A stretch of DNA of 64,000 nt from Candidatus Microthrix subdominans (GTDB lineage: Bacteria > Actinomycetota > Acidimicrobiia > Acidimicrobiales > Microtrichaceae): the NCBI GenBank assembly GCA_016719385.1, contig JADJZA010000006.1, forward strand, positions 310,001-374,000, given 5' to 3'. The notes under the pieces are model-generated. The model had not been told where the DNA came from and ran no database searches. It saw nothing but the letters and a program-made list of their open reading frames with translations. Positions 35,901 to 47,899 of the stretch are shown here, piece after piece. Both the position numbers and the translations under genes were made by a program. How positions within the stretch are numbered: position 1 is the stretch's first letter; the number at the start of each line of letters is the position of its first letter.

Positions 35901-36604
35901 CCGAGGAGGGCCTGGTGGTCGAGGGGCTCACCGCCGCCTACGGCGACAGCACGGTGCTGTCCGGCGTGTCGCTACGGGTGCGACCCGGCGAAGTCGTTGC
36001 AGTGCTCGGGCCTAACGGCGCCGGCAAGACGACGGTGTTGTCGGCGATCGCCGGGCTGGTTCCGGGCGCCGACGGGTCGGTGCGAGTCGACGGGGTGGAG
36101 CTGGGCTCGGCCGCGGCTGGAGCCCGGGTGGCCGCCGGAATGGTGTCGGTTCCCGATGACCGTGGCCTGTTCCCCAGCCTCACCGTCGCCGAACACCTCC
36201 GCCTGGTCGGGTCCTCGGTCGACGAGGCGGCCGGGGTGTTCCCCGCACTCGCGGGGCTGGCCGCCCGGCGCGCCGGGGCATGCTCGGGCGGCGAACAACA
36301 GCAGCTGGCGGTGGCCCTGGGGATCGTGCGTCGCCCGAAGGTGCTCTGCATCGACGAGCTGTCGATGGGGCTGGCTGCCCGGGTCGTCGTCGAACTGCTG
36401 TCCGGCCTGCGGGCCCTGGCCGACGAGGGCGACACAGCGGTGCTCGTCGTCGAACAGTTTGTCGATGCGGTGTTGGCGGTGGCCGACCGCGGCGTGGTGC
36501 TCGGCGGCGGGCGGGTGATCCGGGACGAACCGTCCGAACAGCTGCTCGCCGACCGGGCGGCGCTCGAAGCGGCCTACCTGGGCTCGGCCCCCCGCCGGCG
36601 CTGA
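35897..36604 (+). CDS. ABC transporter ATP-binding protein, LivF type
   Basis: A 235-residue ATPase with VVEGLTAAYGDSTVLSGVSL at the start, Walker A GPNGAGKTT, SVPDDRGLFPSLTVAEHLRL, signature CSGGEQQQLAVALG and Walker B VLCIDELSMGL. LivF and LivG normally pair in one transporter of branched-chain amino acids or similar amides. GTG 35897 overlaps the livG-type stop. Its 3' end overlaps the convergent histidine kinase gene by 31 bases. The matching permeases could be livH-livM at 62.4-64 kb or lie outside the window. Confidence 0.85.
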   Translation: MTEEGLVVEGLTAAYGDSTVLSGVSLRVRPGEVVAVLGPNGAGKTTVLSAIAGLVPGADGSVRVDGVELGSAAAGARVAAGMVSVPDDRGLFPSLTVAEHLRLVGSSVDEAAGVFPALAGLAARRAGACSGGEQQQLAVALGIVRRPKVLCIDELSMGLAARVVVELLSGLRALADEGDTAVLVVEQFVDAVLAVADRGVVLGGGRVIRDEPSEQLLADRAALEAAYLGSAPRRR

Positions 36605-37791
36605 TTCCGGCCGTCGGTGAGGGGCACGGTCAGGCTCACCTCGGCGCCGTGTGGCGCTGTGCTGCGCCACCCGACCCGCCCGCCCACCGCCTCGATGCGG
36701 CCGGTGATCGACTGCGACATGCCGATGCCGGCCTCGGCGCCCTCAACGTCGAAGCCCGCCCCGTCGTCCTTCACGGAGACGAACACCGCGTCGTCGTCGA
36801 GTTCGACGTACAGCGTCACCGCCCCGGCGTTGCCGTGTTTGGCGGCGTTGGTCATCGCTTCCCCAGCGGCGCCGGCGAGTGCGGCGATGATCGACGGGTC
36901 GACCGCGGCCTCAGTGCCGCCGCCCGCGTCCTCGTCGAGACCGACCCCCACCACCTGCACCCGCAGCCGGTGGGTGCGCTCGGCGCGCCGGGCGACGTCC
37001 CGCAACGCCGGGCCGAGGGCGAGTTCGGGGCCGGCGAGGTCGTCGTCGCCGAAGAGCCATGAGCGCAGGTCGAGTTCCTGGTCCCGGGCCAGGCGCGACA
37101 GTTCGCTGTCGGTGCTGCGGCGCTGGACCACCGCCAGGGTTTGCAGCACCCCGTCGTGCAGTTCGCGCGCCATCTCCTCGCGAACCTCGGCCTGGGCCAC
37201 CCGCCGTTCGGCCCGGCCGAGCCGCTCGACGACGGCGCCGGCGGCGAGGCCGGCCACCAGCCAGAGGGCCACGGTCGACGCGATCGACAGCGACTGGCCC
37301 CCGGCGTCGGCCAGCCTGGCCAGCTCGCCGACGAACGCCAGGCCGGCCAGGGCGACCGCGTTGACCGCCCCCAGCGTCAGGGCGGCGACCAGCCCGCCCC
37401 GGCGTTCCCAGATGATCGCCGCAGCCAGCACCGGCATCAGCGGCCACGCGGAGGCGTAGCGCTGCCCGACCGTCGAAGTCCACACCCACGGATCGGCGAT
37501 CAACAGCGCGGCGGCCAGCCCGGTTTCGATCACGGTGACGATGCCGGCGAAGCGTTGGGTCATCGGAGCGCGGACCCGGGCGAACTCCCACAGCGACCAC
37601 ACCCCGATGACCCCCAACCCACCCCATGCCACCCAGGGGTTGGCCACGTCGTTGCGGGCGACGATGACGACCACCACCATCCAGGCGAACACCGCCAAGC
37701 GGGCCAAGGACAGCCCGCGCAGCAGGGACGCCTCGAGTTCGGGGAGCTGGGCAGACCCCAGCGGGGTGGCCGGGGCGGTCACCCCAGCCAT
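36574..37791 (-). CDS. Sensor histidine kinase (HisKA_3 / NarL-partner type)
   Basis: A 405-residue membrane kinase. Five or six hydrophobic segments fill 30-190. The dimerisation helix carries the phospho-His in EEMARELHDGVLQTLA (His212). The ATPase domain has GEAMTNAAKHGNAG (N box), VKDDGAGFDV (G1) and GIGMSQSITGRIEAVGG. Such kinases phosphorylate LuxR/NarL-type response regulators; none is adjacent here. It overlaps the convergent livF-type gene at its 3' end and follows psuG on the same strand by 17 bases. The signal sensed is unknown. Confidence 0.88.
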   Translation of the reverse strand: MAGVTAPATPLGSAQLPELEASLLRGLSLARLAVFAWMVVVVIVARNDVANPWVAWGGLGVIGVWSLWEFARVRAPMTQRFAGIVTVIETGLAAALLIADPWVWTSTVGQRYASAWPLMPVLAAAIIWERRGGLVAALTLGAVNAVALAGLAFVGELARLADAGGQSLSIASTVALWLVAGLAAGAVVERLGRAERRVAQAEVREEMARELHDGVLQTLAVVQRRSTDSELSRLARDQELDLRSWLFGDDDLAGPELALGPALRDVARRAERTHRLRVQVVGVGLDEDAGGGTEAAVDPSIIAALAGAAGEAMTNAAKHGNAGAVTLYVELDDDAVFVSVKDDGAGFDVEGAEAGIGMSQSITGRIEAVGGRVGWRSTAPHGAEVSLTVPLTDGRNQRRRGAEPR

Positions 37792-37807
37792 GGTACCGGC
37801 GGCGGGG

Positions 37808-38731
37808 TCAGCGGGACTCGGCGAGGACGGTGGCCAGCCGGGCAGCCAACGCAGCGTTGTCGGCGGCCAGCGCCAGGTTGGCGGGCACCGAGCGGCCGAA
37901 GGTGGCCTCTCGGATCGCTTCGAGCACCCACGGGGTCACCCCCGGGCCGGTCACGCCCAGCCGGCGGGCCGAGCCGAGCGCCTCGTCGATATGGGGCCGA
38001 ATCTCACCGAAGGGAATCTCGGCCTCGGCGGGGATCGGGTTGGCGACCAGCAGGCCGCCGGGGTGGCCCAGCGACCATGTGGCCCCCACGATGGCGGCCA
38101 GTTCGTCGAGGTCGTCCACCCGGTGGGGCACCGGATGGCCCGAGTCGCGGGAGTAGAAGGCTGGAAAAGCGTCGGTGCGCCAACCGAGGACCGGCACGCC
38201 CAACGTGTCGAGACGCTCCAAGGTGGCGCCGAGGTCGAGGAAGGCCTTGGCGCCCGCTGACACGCACACGACCGGCTCGCTGGCCAGGGCGCCCAGGTCG
38301 GCCGACACGTCGCCCGTCTCGGCCCAGCCCCGGTGGGCACCACCGATCCCGCCGGTGGCGAACACCGAGATTCCCGCCAGGGCGGCCAGCCGCAGCGAGG
38401 CAGCCACGGTGGTGGCTCCAACCGGCCAGCGGGCGCCGATCGCCACCCCCAGGTCCCGGCGCGAGGTCTTCGTGTCCGCCTCGAGGATGCGCCCGTGCTC
38501 GTCGGGGTCAAGCCCCACCCGGGCCTCGCCGTCGACCACGGCGGTGATCGCCGGAACGGCACCGCCGGACCGTACCGAGTCGAGGCAGGCGGCGAGCGCG
38601 GATTGGTTGTGGGGGGCGGGCAGGCCCATCCGGGAGAAGATCGTCGATTCGAGGGCGACGACCGGGTGGCCCTCGGCCAGGGCGGAGCTGACCTCGTCGC
38701 TGAGGCGGACAGACGTTTCGGGTCGTGGCAT
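37808..38731 (-). CDS. psuG: Pseudouridine-5'-phosphate glycosidase
   Basis: A 307-residue enzyme, exactly family length, that reversibly splits pseudouridine 5'-phosphate into uracil and ribose 5-phosphate. VVALESTIFSRMGLPAPHN carries the conserved Glu; further blocks are TSRRDLGVAIGARWPVGATT, GISVFATGGIGGAHRG, VVCVSAGAKAFLDLGATLE, LGWRTDAFPAFYSRDSG and NPIPAEAEIP. No psuK kinase is beside it. ATG 38731 gives MPRPETSVRLSDEV. The histidine kinase gene follows closely on the same strand. Confidence 0.92.
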   Translation of the reverse strand: MPRPETSVRLSDEVSSALAEGHPVVALESTIFSRMGLPAPHNQSALAACLDSVRSGGAVPAITAVVDGEARVGLDPDEHGRILEADTKTSRRDLGVAIGARWPVGATTVAASLRLAALAGISVFATGGIGGAHRGWAETGDVSADLGALASEPVVCVSAGAKAFLDLGATLERLDTLGVPVLGWRTDAFPAFYSRDSGHPVPHRVDDLDELAAIVGATWSLGHPGGLLVANPIPAEAEIPFGEIRPHIDEALGSARRLGVTGPGVTPWVLEAIREATFGRSVPANLALAADNAALAARLATVLAESR

Positions 38732-38847
38732 CTGTGCAGTGTCGCATCTGGTGGGCATTCGACGCAGCGGGTGGGATCCGCGAATCGGGCGCGACCGGGC
38801 GGTACGGTGGATGGGCGCGGGCGGCGGATCTCCTGGGAGGGATTCCC

Positions 38848-40338
38848 ATGCGCGAGCGCGGCGATCGGCCATCACAACAACGGCTCTGGCCCCGATCACG
38901 ATCGACAAAGTCGCGCGGACACGGTTCGGGCAGCGGAGCGCCGACCGGCGCGACCACCGGGGTGTTCTCCACCGTCGGAGCGGAACCGCGCTCGAGCTGG
39001 ACCGAGCCCGGCGACGTGGTGATTCCCAACCCGTCGGTCGACCCGTCGACCCGGTCCTGGGTCGACCCCGATGCGGTCCCCGGGGTGCTCGGCCCGCCCC
39101 AGGCCAACCCGACCAGCCACGACGAGCCACCCGTCGCGGCACCCTCGAACTTCGCCGAGGCCCTTCGAGCGCCCCAGCCCGACCACCGGCTTGTGGTCGG
39201 CGCATCGAGTACCGGGCTGCTCCACCGGCTGGGCATCGACGGTCAGACCGGGCCGATCGACCTGGTCCGCGACCCGCGCACCCGGCTGGTCGGGGCCCTG
39301 GTCGCCGTCGTTGTCGCTGTGCTGCTGCTCGGTCGCCTTGGCGATCTGGTATCGCCTGCTGGCCCGGCCGGACCCCGGATGGGTGTGGGGTCGGCGGCGG
39401 CGGAGCCTCCATCGGGCGCGGCGGCATCCACGACGCCCCCCGACCAGCAGACCCCAGCGTCCGCCGATGTCGACCCGCAACTGGTCGTCATCGGCGTCGG
39501 GGGCGGGTTGAGCGCCGAGCGGGTGCGCCGCTGGGAGGACGTGGCGGCAGCGACCGACGCCCGGTTCACCTTCTTCACCTCGATCACCGACCTGCTCGGA
39601 CCGGTCGGCATCGACCGCTATCTGCCGTCCGGCCCGGGGCAGAAGGCCCCGGCACCGGTCGCTGCAGGCGATGATGAGGCCCGGCGCCAGGTCGGAGCGC
39701 TGGTCGACGCACTGGCCGACCGTGCCACAGCCGGACACGAGGTGGCCGCCGGGCTGGGGCCCGACGACTGTCCCAAGGACGGCGCCGACGGGTGGAGCGC
39801 CGGGGATTGGTCCTCCGAGCTGGGCCAGTTGCGCTCGGTGGGGGCTCACCCCAACCAGTACAACGCCTGGGGCGATGAGCTGCCCGACCTGTTCGCCGGC
39901 GGGCTGAACGGCGCCGCCGCCCGCTGCGCCGACGTCGCCGACGGGACCGCCGCAAGCGCTGCCGGACCGACCGCTCTGGCCAGCGCCCTCGCCGAGGCCG
40001 ACCTCCACTGGATGGTCGCCCGGCCGGCGGCGACGGCGCAGGGCGCCCCACCCCGGCAAAGCCTTGGGCTCTGGCACTTCTCGCCGGCGGTCGACACGTC
40101 GACGGCCAACGCCGGCGCGCTCGAGGCCGAACTGGCCGACGGCCTGGCGGCGGCGATGACCGGCGATCGGGCTCCCTTCGTCGTCACCGTCGCCGGTGAG
40201 AGGGCGCAGAGCGCGTCGAGCGACGCGGCGGTACTCTCATTCGTCCAGGACGCATGCGGACGCAGCGACGTTCGGTGCGTGACCTTCTCCGAGGCGGCCC
40301 GGCAACTCGAAGCCCAGGGGCCCAAAGTACCTGGCTGA
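38848..40338 (+). CDS. Membrane-anchored protein with degenerate polysaccharide-deacetylase-like domain
   Basis: A 496-residue protein. Residues 1-150 are polar and disordered, with a basic start. One membrane segment lies at about 150-170 (LVGALVAVVVAVLLLGRL). The outer part (from about 205) begins LVVIGVGGG, then RRWEDVAAATDARFTFFTS and DLLGP. Later GWSAGDWSSELGQL stands where related actinobacterial secreted deacetylase-like proteins have similar Trp motifs. The DD and HxxxH metal ligands of NodB enzymes are not visible, so catalysis is doubtful. The ribosome site GGGAGGG precedes ATG 38848. It is divergent from psuG; clpC is 100 bases downstream. Confidence 0.5.
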   Translation: MRERGDRPSQQRLWPRSRSTKSRGHGSGSGAPTGATTGVFSTVGAEPRSSWTEPGDVVIPNPSVDPSTRSWVDPDAVPGVLGPPQANPTSHDEPPVAAPSNFAEALRAPQPDHRLVVGASSTGLLHRLGIDGQTGPIDLVRDPRTRLVGALVAVVVAVLLLGRLGDLVSPAGPAGPRMGVGSAAAEPPSGAAASTTPPDQQTPASADVDPQLVVIGVGGGLSAERVRRWEDVAAATDARFTFFTSITDLLGPVGIDRYLPSGPGQKAPAPVAAGDDEARRQVGALVDALADRATAGHEVAAGLGPDDCPKDGADGWSAGDWSSELGQLRSVGAHPNQYNAWGDELPDLFAGGLNGAAARCADVADGTAASAAGPTALASALAEADLHWMVARPAATAQGAPPRQSLGLWHFSPAVDTSTANAGALEAELADGLAAAMTGDRAPFVVTVAGERAQSASSDAAVLSFVQDACGRSDVRCVTFSEAARQLEAQGPKVPG

Positions 40339-40438
40339 GAATTCACTACAGCCCGCGGGAACGAAACGAAGCCGCCTCCGGTTACACTCTGCATCACTCG
40401 TCTCGGGGCTATGTGGCCCTGTATGGAGGCAATCTCTC

Positions 40439-42997
<2,559 letters not shown>

Positions 42998-43011
42998 TCC
43001 GACGATCGTGA

Positions 43012-43037
43012 TCGGGACGCTCGGTTGAGCGTCCCGA
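43012..43037 (+). terminator. Hairpin terminator after clpC
   Basis: TCGGGACGCTC and GAGCGTCCCGA form an 11-bp stem with a GGTT loop, 14 bases after the clpC stop. There is no long U tract, as is common for actinobacterial terminators. Confidence 0.65.
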
Positions 43038-43155
43038 GCTCGAGAGCAACGGCCCGGCCCGCCCCACGAGGGCGAGCCGGGCGGTTGCGCGTTCGCCATG
43101 ACAGCTACGGGCACCGAGCCTTCGAGGTCGTTGGCCACCGTGGGGGCCGTCTACC

Positions 43156-43950
43156 GTGACGGGGGTGCGAACCCCCTCCCGCCGAATCCGCTCGGTGCTG
43201 CTTGCGTTGTTGGTCGTCGTCGGCCTCGTCGGTTGCGAGGCGACCGCCGAGGTGAACGTGGACGTGGCCGAGGACGGCTCGGGCACCGTCGAGGTGGTCG
43301 TCGAGCTCGACCGCGACGCGCTGGGACGCATCGGAGGCCTGGAGGCGATCGACACCAGCGATCTGGCCGCAGCCGGTTGGGACGTGACCGACCCCGAGCT
43401 GGTCGAGGACGGCTCGGTGAAGCTACTGGTCACGAAGGACTACGGACGACCGAGCGACCTGCAGCCAACCCTGGAGGAGATCACCGGGCCCGACGGACCG
43501 CTGCAGGGCCTTCAGGTCAACGTGCTCGACAAGTTCGGCGGCACCAAGTACGTCCTCGACGGTCGCCTCGTCACCGAGGTCAACCTCGCCCAGTTCTCCG
43601 ACCAAGGCGTGGCCGACGCCCTCGACGGCCTGGCGTTGGGCCGCAGCGACAAGGACCTGGCCGCCGAGCTGAAGGACAACCCGGGGTCGCTCACGCTCGA
43701 CCTGTCCGTCTCCATGCCCGGCGAGCTGATCGACAGCAACGGGGAACGCTCCGAGGGCACGTCGGCGGGCAGCCGGGTGAGCTGGAGCGCCGATCTCACT
43801 GCGGCGGGTACCGAGACGGCGCTCAGCGCCACCTCGGAGGAAAAGTCGGGCCGGGCCCCGCAGTTGGTGTTGGTCGGTGGGGTGCTCGTGTTGTTGGCCG
43901 GCGCCGTGCTGCTCATCGGCATGTGGGCCAGCCGGCGTCTCGATCGGTAG
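43156..43950 (+). CDS. LppM-like lipoprotein
   Basis: A 264-residue protein. The lipobox VGLVGC places the lipid on Cys27. The domain begins EVNVDVAEDGSGTVEVVVEL, a pattern seen in LppM-family proteins of actinobacteria, and ends with one membrane helix (APQLVLVGGVLVLLAGAVLL) plus a short basic cytoplasmic tail. It is therefore anchored at both ends to the outer face of the cell membrane. Mycobacterial LppM affects phagosome interaction; a general envelope role is more likely here. GTG 43156 is chosen; GTG 43165 is an alternative. Confidence 0.6.
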   Translation: MTGVRTPSRRIRSVLLALLVVVGLVGCEATAEVNVDVAEDGSGTVEVVVELDRDALGRIGGLEAIDTSDLAAAGWDVTDPELVEDGSVKLLVTKDYGRPSDLQPTLEEITGPDGPLQGLQVNVLDKFGGTKYVLDGRLVTEVNLAQFSDQGVADALDGLALGRSDKDLAAELKDNPGSLTLDLSVSMPGELIDSNGERSEGTSAGSRVSWSADLTAAGTETALSATSEEKSGRAPQLVLVGGVLVLLAGAVLLIGMWASRRLDR

Positions 43951-44098
43951 CGCGGCTGACCCCGGCCGAGCGCGTCTCTGTCGGCTTGGTCGGTGCGATC
44001 CGGTTTGTCGGATCGCAACCCAGCCGTAGTTTTCCGGGTCGTGGGGAACTCCTGGCCCTTCGTCGTCGTCTCAGGTGGCAAGGGTCCAGGGAGGCAGC

Positions 44099-45118
44099 GT
44101 GTCCAGATCGGTTCGTCAGGTCGTTCGAACAGCGTTGAGGCGGCAGTCGGGTCACCGGCGTACCTTCGATGAAACCCGCCCACACCACTCCGAGTGCCCG
44201 CATGTCGGCAGCGGGTTGCGCTGCGCTCCTCGTTGCGCGGCGGCTGTCAGCACAGCGATCGTGCTGGCAACCGTCGGATGCGGAACCGCAACCGAGGGTT
44301 CGGTGGACGCACCAGCCACCAACGGACCAGTAGCCGAGGGAACGCTCCCGACCGACACGTCGGCCGCGGCCGAGATGCTGTCCGACAGCGAGGTGGTGTG
44401 GCAGGTGGACATCGGCGGTGGGCTCGTGCCCTTCGCCGTCGCCGCCAACGACGTGCCCGAGGTGACCATCTACGGCGACGGTCGCATCTTCGTTGCCGAG
44501 GAGCTCGAGACGCCGCCGTGGACGGTGCCGCCGCCCGTGGAGGTGTTGCTGGGCTCGGTGCCGCCCGAGCAGCTCCGGGCCTTCCTCGATGATGCAGCGG
44601 CATCCGAGATGATCGATGAGTCGGTGAACTACGGCACCCCACGCGTCGCCGACTTGGGTGGTACCACGGTGCGGCTCCGCAGCGCGGCTGGCCCGGCCGA
44701 GGTCAGCGTACATGGCTTGGGGTACGACGCGCGGGGCGATCTCGGCACGTCGGAAATCGAGGCCCGCAACACACTCGAGACGCTGATCGAACGATCGCGT
44801 CGGTTGGGTGATCGACCTACGCCGTGGGTGCCGGATCGGGTTGAGGTGACCGACCTGCCGGGGACCCACGAGTTCGGCACGACTCCGGAGGGGACGACAC
44901 CGTGGCCAGGGCCGCGGTTCGTCGAGGTGTTCGGCACGGTCAAGCCCAACGACACGGTCGCCGGGTCGCGCTGCGCCGAGATCGCCGGTGTTCACGCAGC
45001 CGAGGTGTTTTCCGCAGCGCGGGTCTCCGGCATGCCGTTCGTCGATGATCAGGGTGCCGAACTCCAAGTGGTGGTGCGGGCACTGCTCCCGGGCGAGGTG
45101 GCCTGCGACGGTCCGTGA
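44099..45118 (+). CDS. Putative lipoprotein, unknown function
   Basis: A 339-residue product from GTG 44099, which has the good ribosome site AGGGAGG. A hydrophobic segment with lipobox VLATVGC appears only near residue 57, so the signal would have an unusually long basic N-region; a TTG start about 22 residues before the cysteine would give a normal signal peptide. The mature part has VWQVDIGGGLVPFAVAANDV and EVTIYGDGRIFV and no recognisable catalytic motif. The function is unknown. Confidence 0.55.
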   Translation: MSRSVRQVVRTALRRQSGHRRTFDETRPHHSECPHVGSGLRCAPRCAAAVSTAIVLATVGCGTATEGSVDAPATNGPVAEGTLPTDTSAAAEMLSDSEVVWQVDIGGGLVPFAVAANDVPEVTIYGDGRIFVAEELETPPWTVPPPVEVLLGSVPPEQLRAFLDDAAASEMIDESVNYGTPRVADLGGTTVRLRSAAGPAEVSVHGLGYDARGDLGTSEIEARNTLETLIERSRRLGDRPTPWVPDRVEVTDLPGTHEFGTTPEGTTPWPGPRFVEVFGTVKPNDTVAGSRCAEIAGVHAAEVFSAARVSGMPFVDDQGAELQVVVRALLPGEVACDGP

Positions 45119-45367
45119 GCATCGCCAGGGATCGCTGCCGCTCTGGTGGAACTGGGCCGTGTCGCTTCGGTCGTGGACGAGTGGTTCCCCGTCCGCTCGG
45201 CACCGAAGTGATCGCCGATGTGGAACGTGGGAACGCATGTGGTCGACGCTCACGTGGAAGGGTCATCTCGTAGTGTCGCTGCGGCACCGACCTGGTCGGA
45301 CCGGTGCAACGACCTTCACGACGATTGATGCGTTCACGCACCGCCTCACGCCAAACAGGAGCACGAC

Positions 45368-45745
45368 ATGCGCCGGCCCATCACCAGCCCAACCGCCGCT
45401 GCGGTCGGTCCGTACAGCCACGGCGTCGACGCCGACGGTGTCGTCTATTGCTCGGGGCAGACGCCGATCGACCCCGCCACCGGCGCGCTCGTCGAGGGTG
45501 ACGTCGCCCGACGCACCGAGCAGTGTTTCGACAACCTGTTCGGCGTGCTCGCAGCGGCCGGGCTCACCCCGGAGGACGTGGTGAAGATCAACGTCTTCCT
45601 GACCGACATGGACGATTTCGAAGAGATGAACCGGGTGTACGCCTCCAGGTTTGTTGAGCCATTCCCGGCGCGCACCACCATCGGGGTGGCTTCGCTCCCG
45701 CTCGGCTCGAACATCGAGATCGATCTGATCGCGCAGCGTCGGTGA
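45368..45745 (+). CDS. RidA family protein (YjgF/UK114)
   Basis: A 125-residue protein of normal RidA length: AAVGPYSHGVDADGVVYCSG at the start, VVKINVFLTDMDDFEEMN in the middle, and FPARTTIGVASLPLGSNIEI at the end, with the active-site Arg of the RidA subfamily. RidA trimers hydrolyse reactive 2-aminoacrylate and other enamines released by PLP enzymes. The gene is preceded by a 250-base gap in which I see nothing and is followed 98 bases later by radA. Confidence 0.9.
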   Translation: MRRPITSPTAAAVGPYSHGVDADGVVYCSGQTPIDPATGALVEGDVARRTEQCFDNLFGVLAAAGLTPEDVVKINVFLTDMDDFEEMNRVYASRFVEPFPARTTIGVASLPLGSNIEIDLIAQRR

Positions 45746-45843
45746 ACACGTCCGGCGAAGCCATCCTGTACCCGCCGTGGCCGCTGTGGGGCGAAAGGCT
45801 CTCGCCGGCCTTCGTTGTCACAGTTCGTTTCTAGCGTGGTGTC

Positions 45844-47255
45844 ATGGCTTCCAAAGCATCACCCGCACCCGTCTTCCGCTGCCTGGCCTGTGGGCAGGAG
45901 GCCCCCAAGTGGGCCGGTCGCTGCGGCGGGTGCGGCGACTGGAATACCCTCACCGAGGAGCTGGCGGCTCCGGCCGACGACCACCCGATCCCGCACGTGC
46001 CGGGCACGGTGCGGGCGATCGGTGACGTTCCCGAGCTGGGGGACCCACAGTTCGCAACCGGCATAGGCGAGCTGGACCGAACGCTGGGCGGCGGCTTCAC
46101 CGGGGCATCGGTCAGCCTGATCGGGGGTGAGCCGGGGGTGGGCAAGAGCACGCTGTTGTTGCAGGCCTCTGCGGGCGTGGCCCGGAGTGGCCGCGGCGTG
46201 CTCTACGTCACCGCCGAGGAGTCGGCCAATCAGCTCAAGCGACGCGCCCAGCGCCTGGACTCCATCTGCGACGAGTTGTACGTGCTGGCCGAGACCAGGC
46301 TGGAGGTGGTGCTGGCTCGGCTGGCCGAGACCACCCCGGCGTTGGTGGTCGTCGACTCGGTCCACACGCTCTATGACGACAGGGTCAGCGGCGTGCCCGG
46401 CTCGGTCACCCAGGTGCGTGAGGCCACCAACGCCCTGGTGGCGGTCGCCCGGCGCAGCGGTGCCGCCGTCGTGTTGGTCGGCCATGTCACCAAGGACGGC
46501 GGCCTGGCCGGGCCGAGGGTGCTGGAGCACGCCGTCGACACCGTGATGCACTTCGAGGGCGACCGCGACGGCGCGCTGCGGCTGTTGCGGGTGGTGAAGC
46601 ACCGCTTCGGTGCCACCGACCGGGTGGGCATGTTTCGCATGGGCCGCCAGGGCATCGAGTCCTTGGACGATCCGTCCGGGCTGTTGCTGGCCGATCGGCG
46701 CGCCGGGGTACCCGGTTCGGCGGTGGTGGCCGTGCTCGAGGGCCACCGGCCAGTGCTGGTCGAGGTGCAGGCGCTGGTCAGCCCCGCCCGGCGGGCACCG
46801 GGGGGTACGGCACCCGCACCGTCACCGGGCTGGTGCCCAGGCGCATCGACCTCATCCTGGCGGTGCTCGCTCAGCGGGCGCAGCTCGACCTGAGCAACGC
46901 CGACGTGTTCGTCTCGGTCGCCGGCGGGCTGACCGTTCGCGAGCCGGCCGCCGACCTGGCGATCGCCGCCGCAGTGGTGTCGGCGGCAACGCTGCGGGCC
47001 ATCCCCGGCGATGTGATGATGGTGGGGGAGGTGGGGCTCACCGGCGAGCTGCGGGCGGTGCCCGAACCGAGCCGCCGGATCTCGGAGGCGGCCAGGCTGG
47101 GCTTCCACCGCATCGTGGCGCCGCGCGACCGCAGCGTCCACCCAGCCGGTGGCGCAGCCGAGTGGTCGCGCTCCGCCCGCCTTCAACAGGTGCCCACGCT
47201 GGGCGAGGCGATGCAGGCGATCTCGCTGCAGGATGCCGACCTGCGGGCGGTGTAG
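45844..47255 (+). CDS. radA: DNA repair protein RadA, frame broken at a G6 run
   Basis: RadA/Sms is a RecA-like helicase promoting branch migration in recombination. The N-terminal zinc finger is CLACGQ...CGGCGDW. Walker A is GGEPGVGKST, Walker B LVVVDSVHTLYDD, and the RadA motif is KHRFGATDRVGMF. The first frame leaves the family sequence after EVQALVSPARRAPGG and would stop at 46893. The correct continuation (GTRTVTGLVPRRIDLILAVL, then the Lon-like domain with DVFVSVAGGLTVREPAADLA) is in the -1 frame and ends at 47255. The switch point is the six-G run 46800-46805. Joined, the protein is about 470 residues, the normal size. Confidence 0.88.
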
Positions 47256-47318
47256 CACTCCTCGGTGGCGGAGCGACACCGGCGCTGCGGTCGCACGCCC
47301 GCAACACCCTTCGAGCAC

Positions 47319-47750
47319 TCAGCCGGCAGGCCACCCGGCGGCGGTCATGTCGTCCATTGCTCCACCGTCGAGGACGTCCAGGCCGATGGCCCGCATCTCC
47401 CCGGCTGCGACCGCTGAACGATTGCCGCTGCGGCAATAGACGACGTAGTCGGCGTCGGGGTCGAGTTCGGCGATCTGGGCGTCGAAGTCCGGTCCCTGAA
47501 TGTCGATGAGCCGAGCATCGTTGACGTGGCCGGCGTCGAACTCCTCGGGAGTACGTACGTCGATGACGATGCGGTCGGCATCCAACGCCACCCCGGCTGC
47601 TTCCCGGCCCGGCGCTGGAGCGTTCGAGCCTTCGGCGCCGGGGGTGGCTGCATCTGCCGCCTCATCGCCGGAGCACCCGGCGAGCGCTGGCCCTGCTACC
47701 AACAATGCCAAGGACGCGAGGACGGCTCGAATGGGTGAAGGGCGATTCAT
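47319..47750 (-). CDS. Rhodanese-domain lipoprotein
   Basis: A 143-residue precursor: a hydrophobic signal with lipobox PALAGC, then a short Ala/Pro linker, then a rhodanese domain (VIDVRTPEEFDAGHVNDARL) with the active-site loop YCRSGNRS. The catalytic Cys is present, so sulfur transfer or thiol chemistry outside the membrane is plausible. ATG 47750 starts directly before the signal peptide; a GTG ten codons earlier is possible. It is convergent with radA, 63 bases away, with no terminator seen. Confidence 0.8.
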   Translation of the reverse strand: MNRPSPIRAVLASLALLVAGPALAGCSGDEAADAATPGAEGSNAPAPGREAAGVALDADRIVIDVRTPEEFDAGHVNDARLIDIQGPDFDAQIAELDPDADYVVYCRSGNRSAVAAGEMRAIGLDVLDGGAMDDMTAAGWPAG

Positions 47751-47899
47751 CGGGTCAGTATTGTCCGTACATTCGCTCACCGCCCAGTCGGAGGCGCGGG
47801 TCGACGCTTCGTGCGCGTTTTAACTGTCGATGATCGCGTTCGAAGTCCCGAACCCGCTGAGGGCCCCCGGGTGATCAACCGGTGTGGGAGGATCGGGCG

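Noticed and set aside
35217..36604. Assigning the two Liv ATPases to the livH-livM permeases at the window end
   Set aside because: They are 26 kb apart and livM is cut by the window edge, so its own ATPase genes may follow directly; pairing cannot be decided here.
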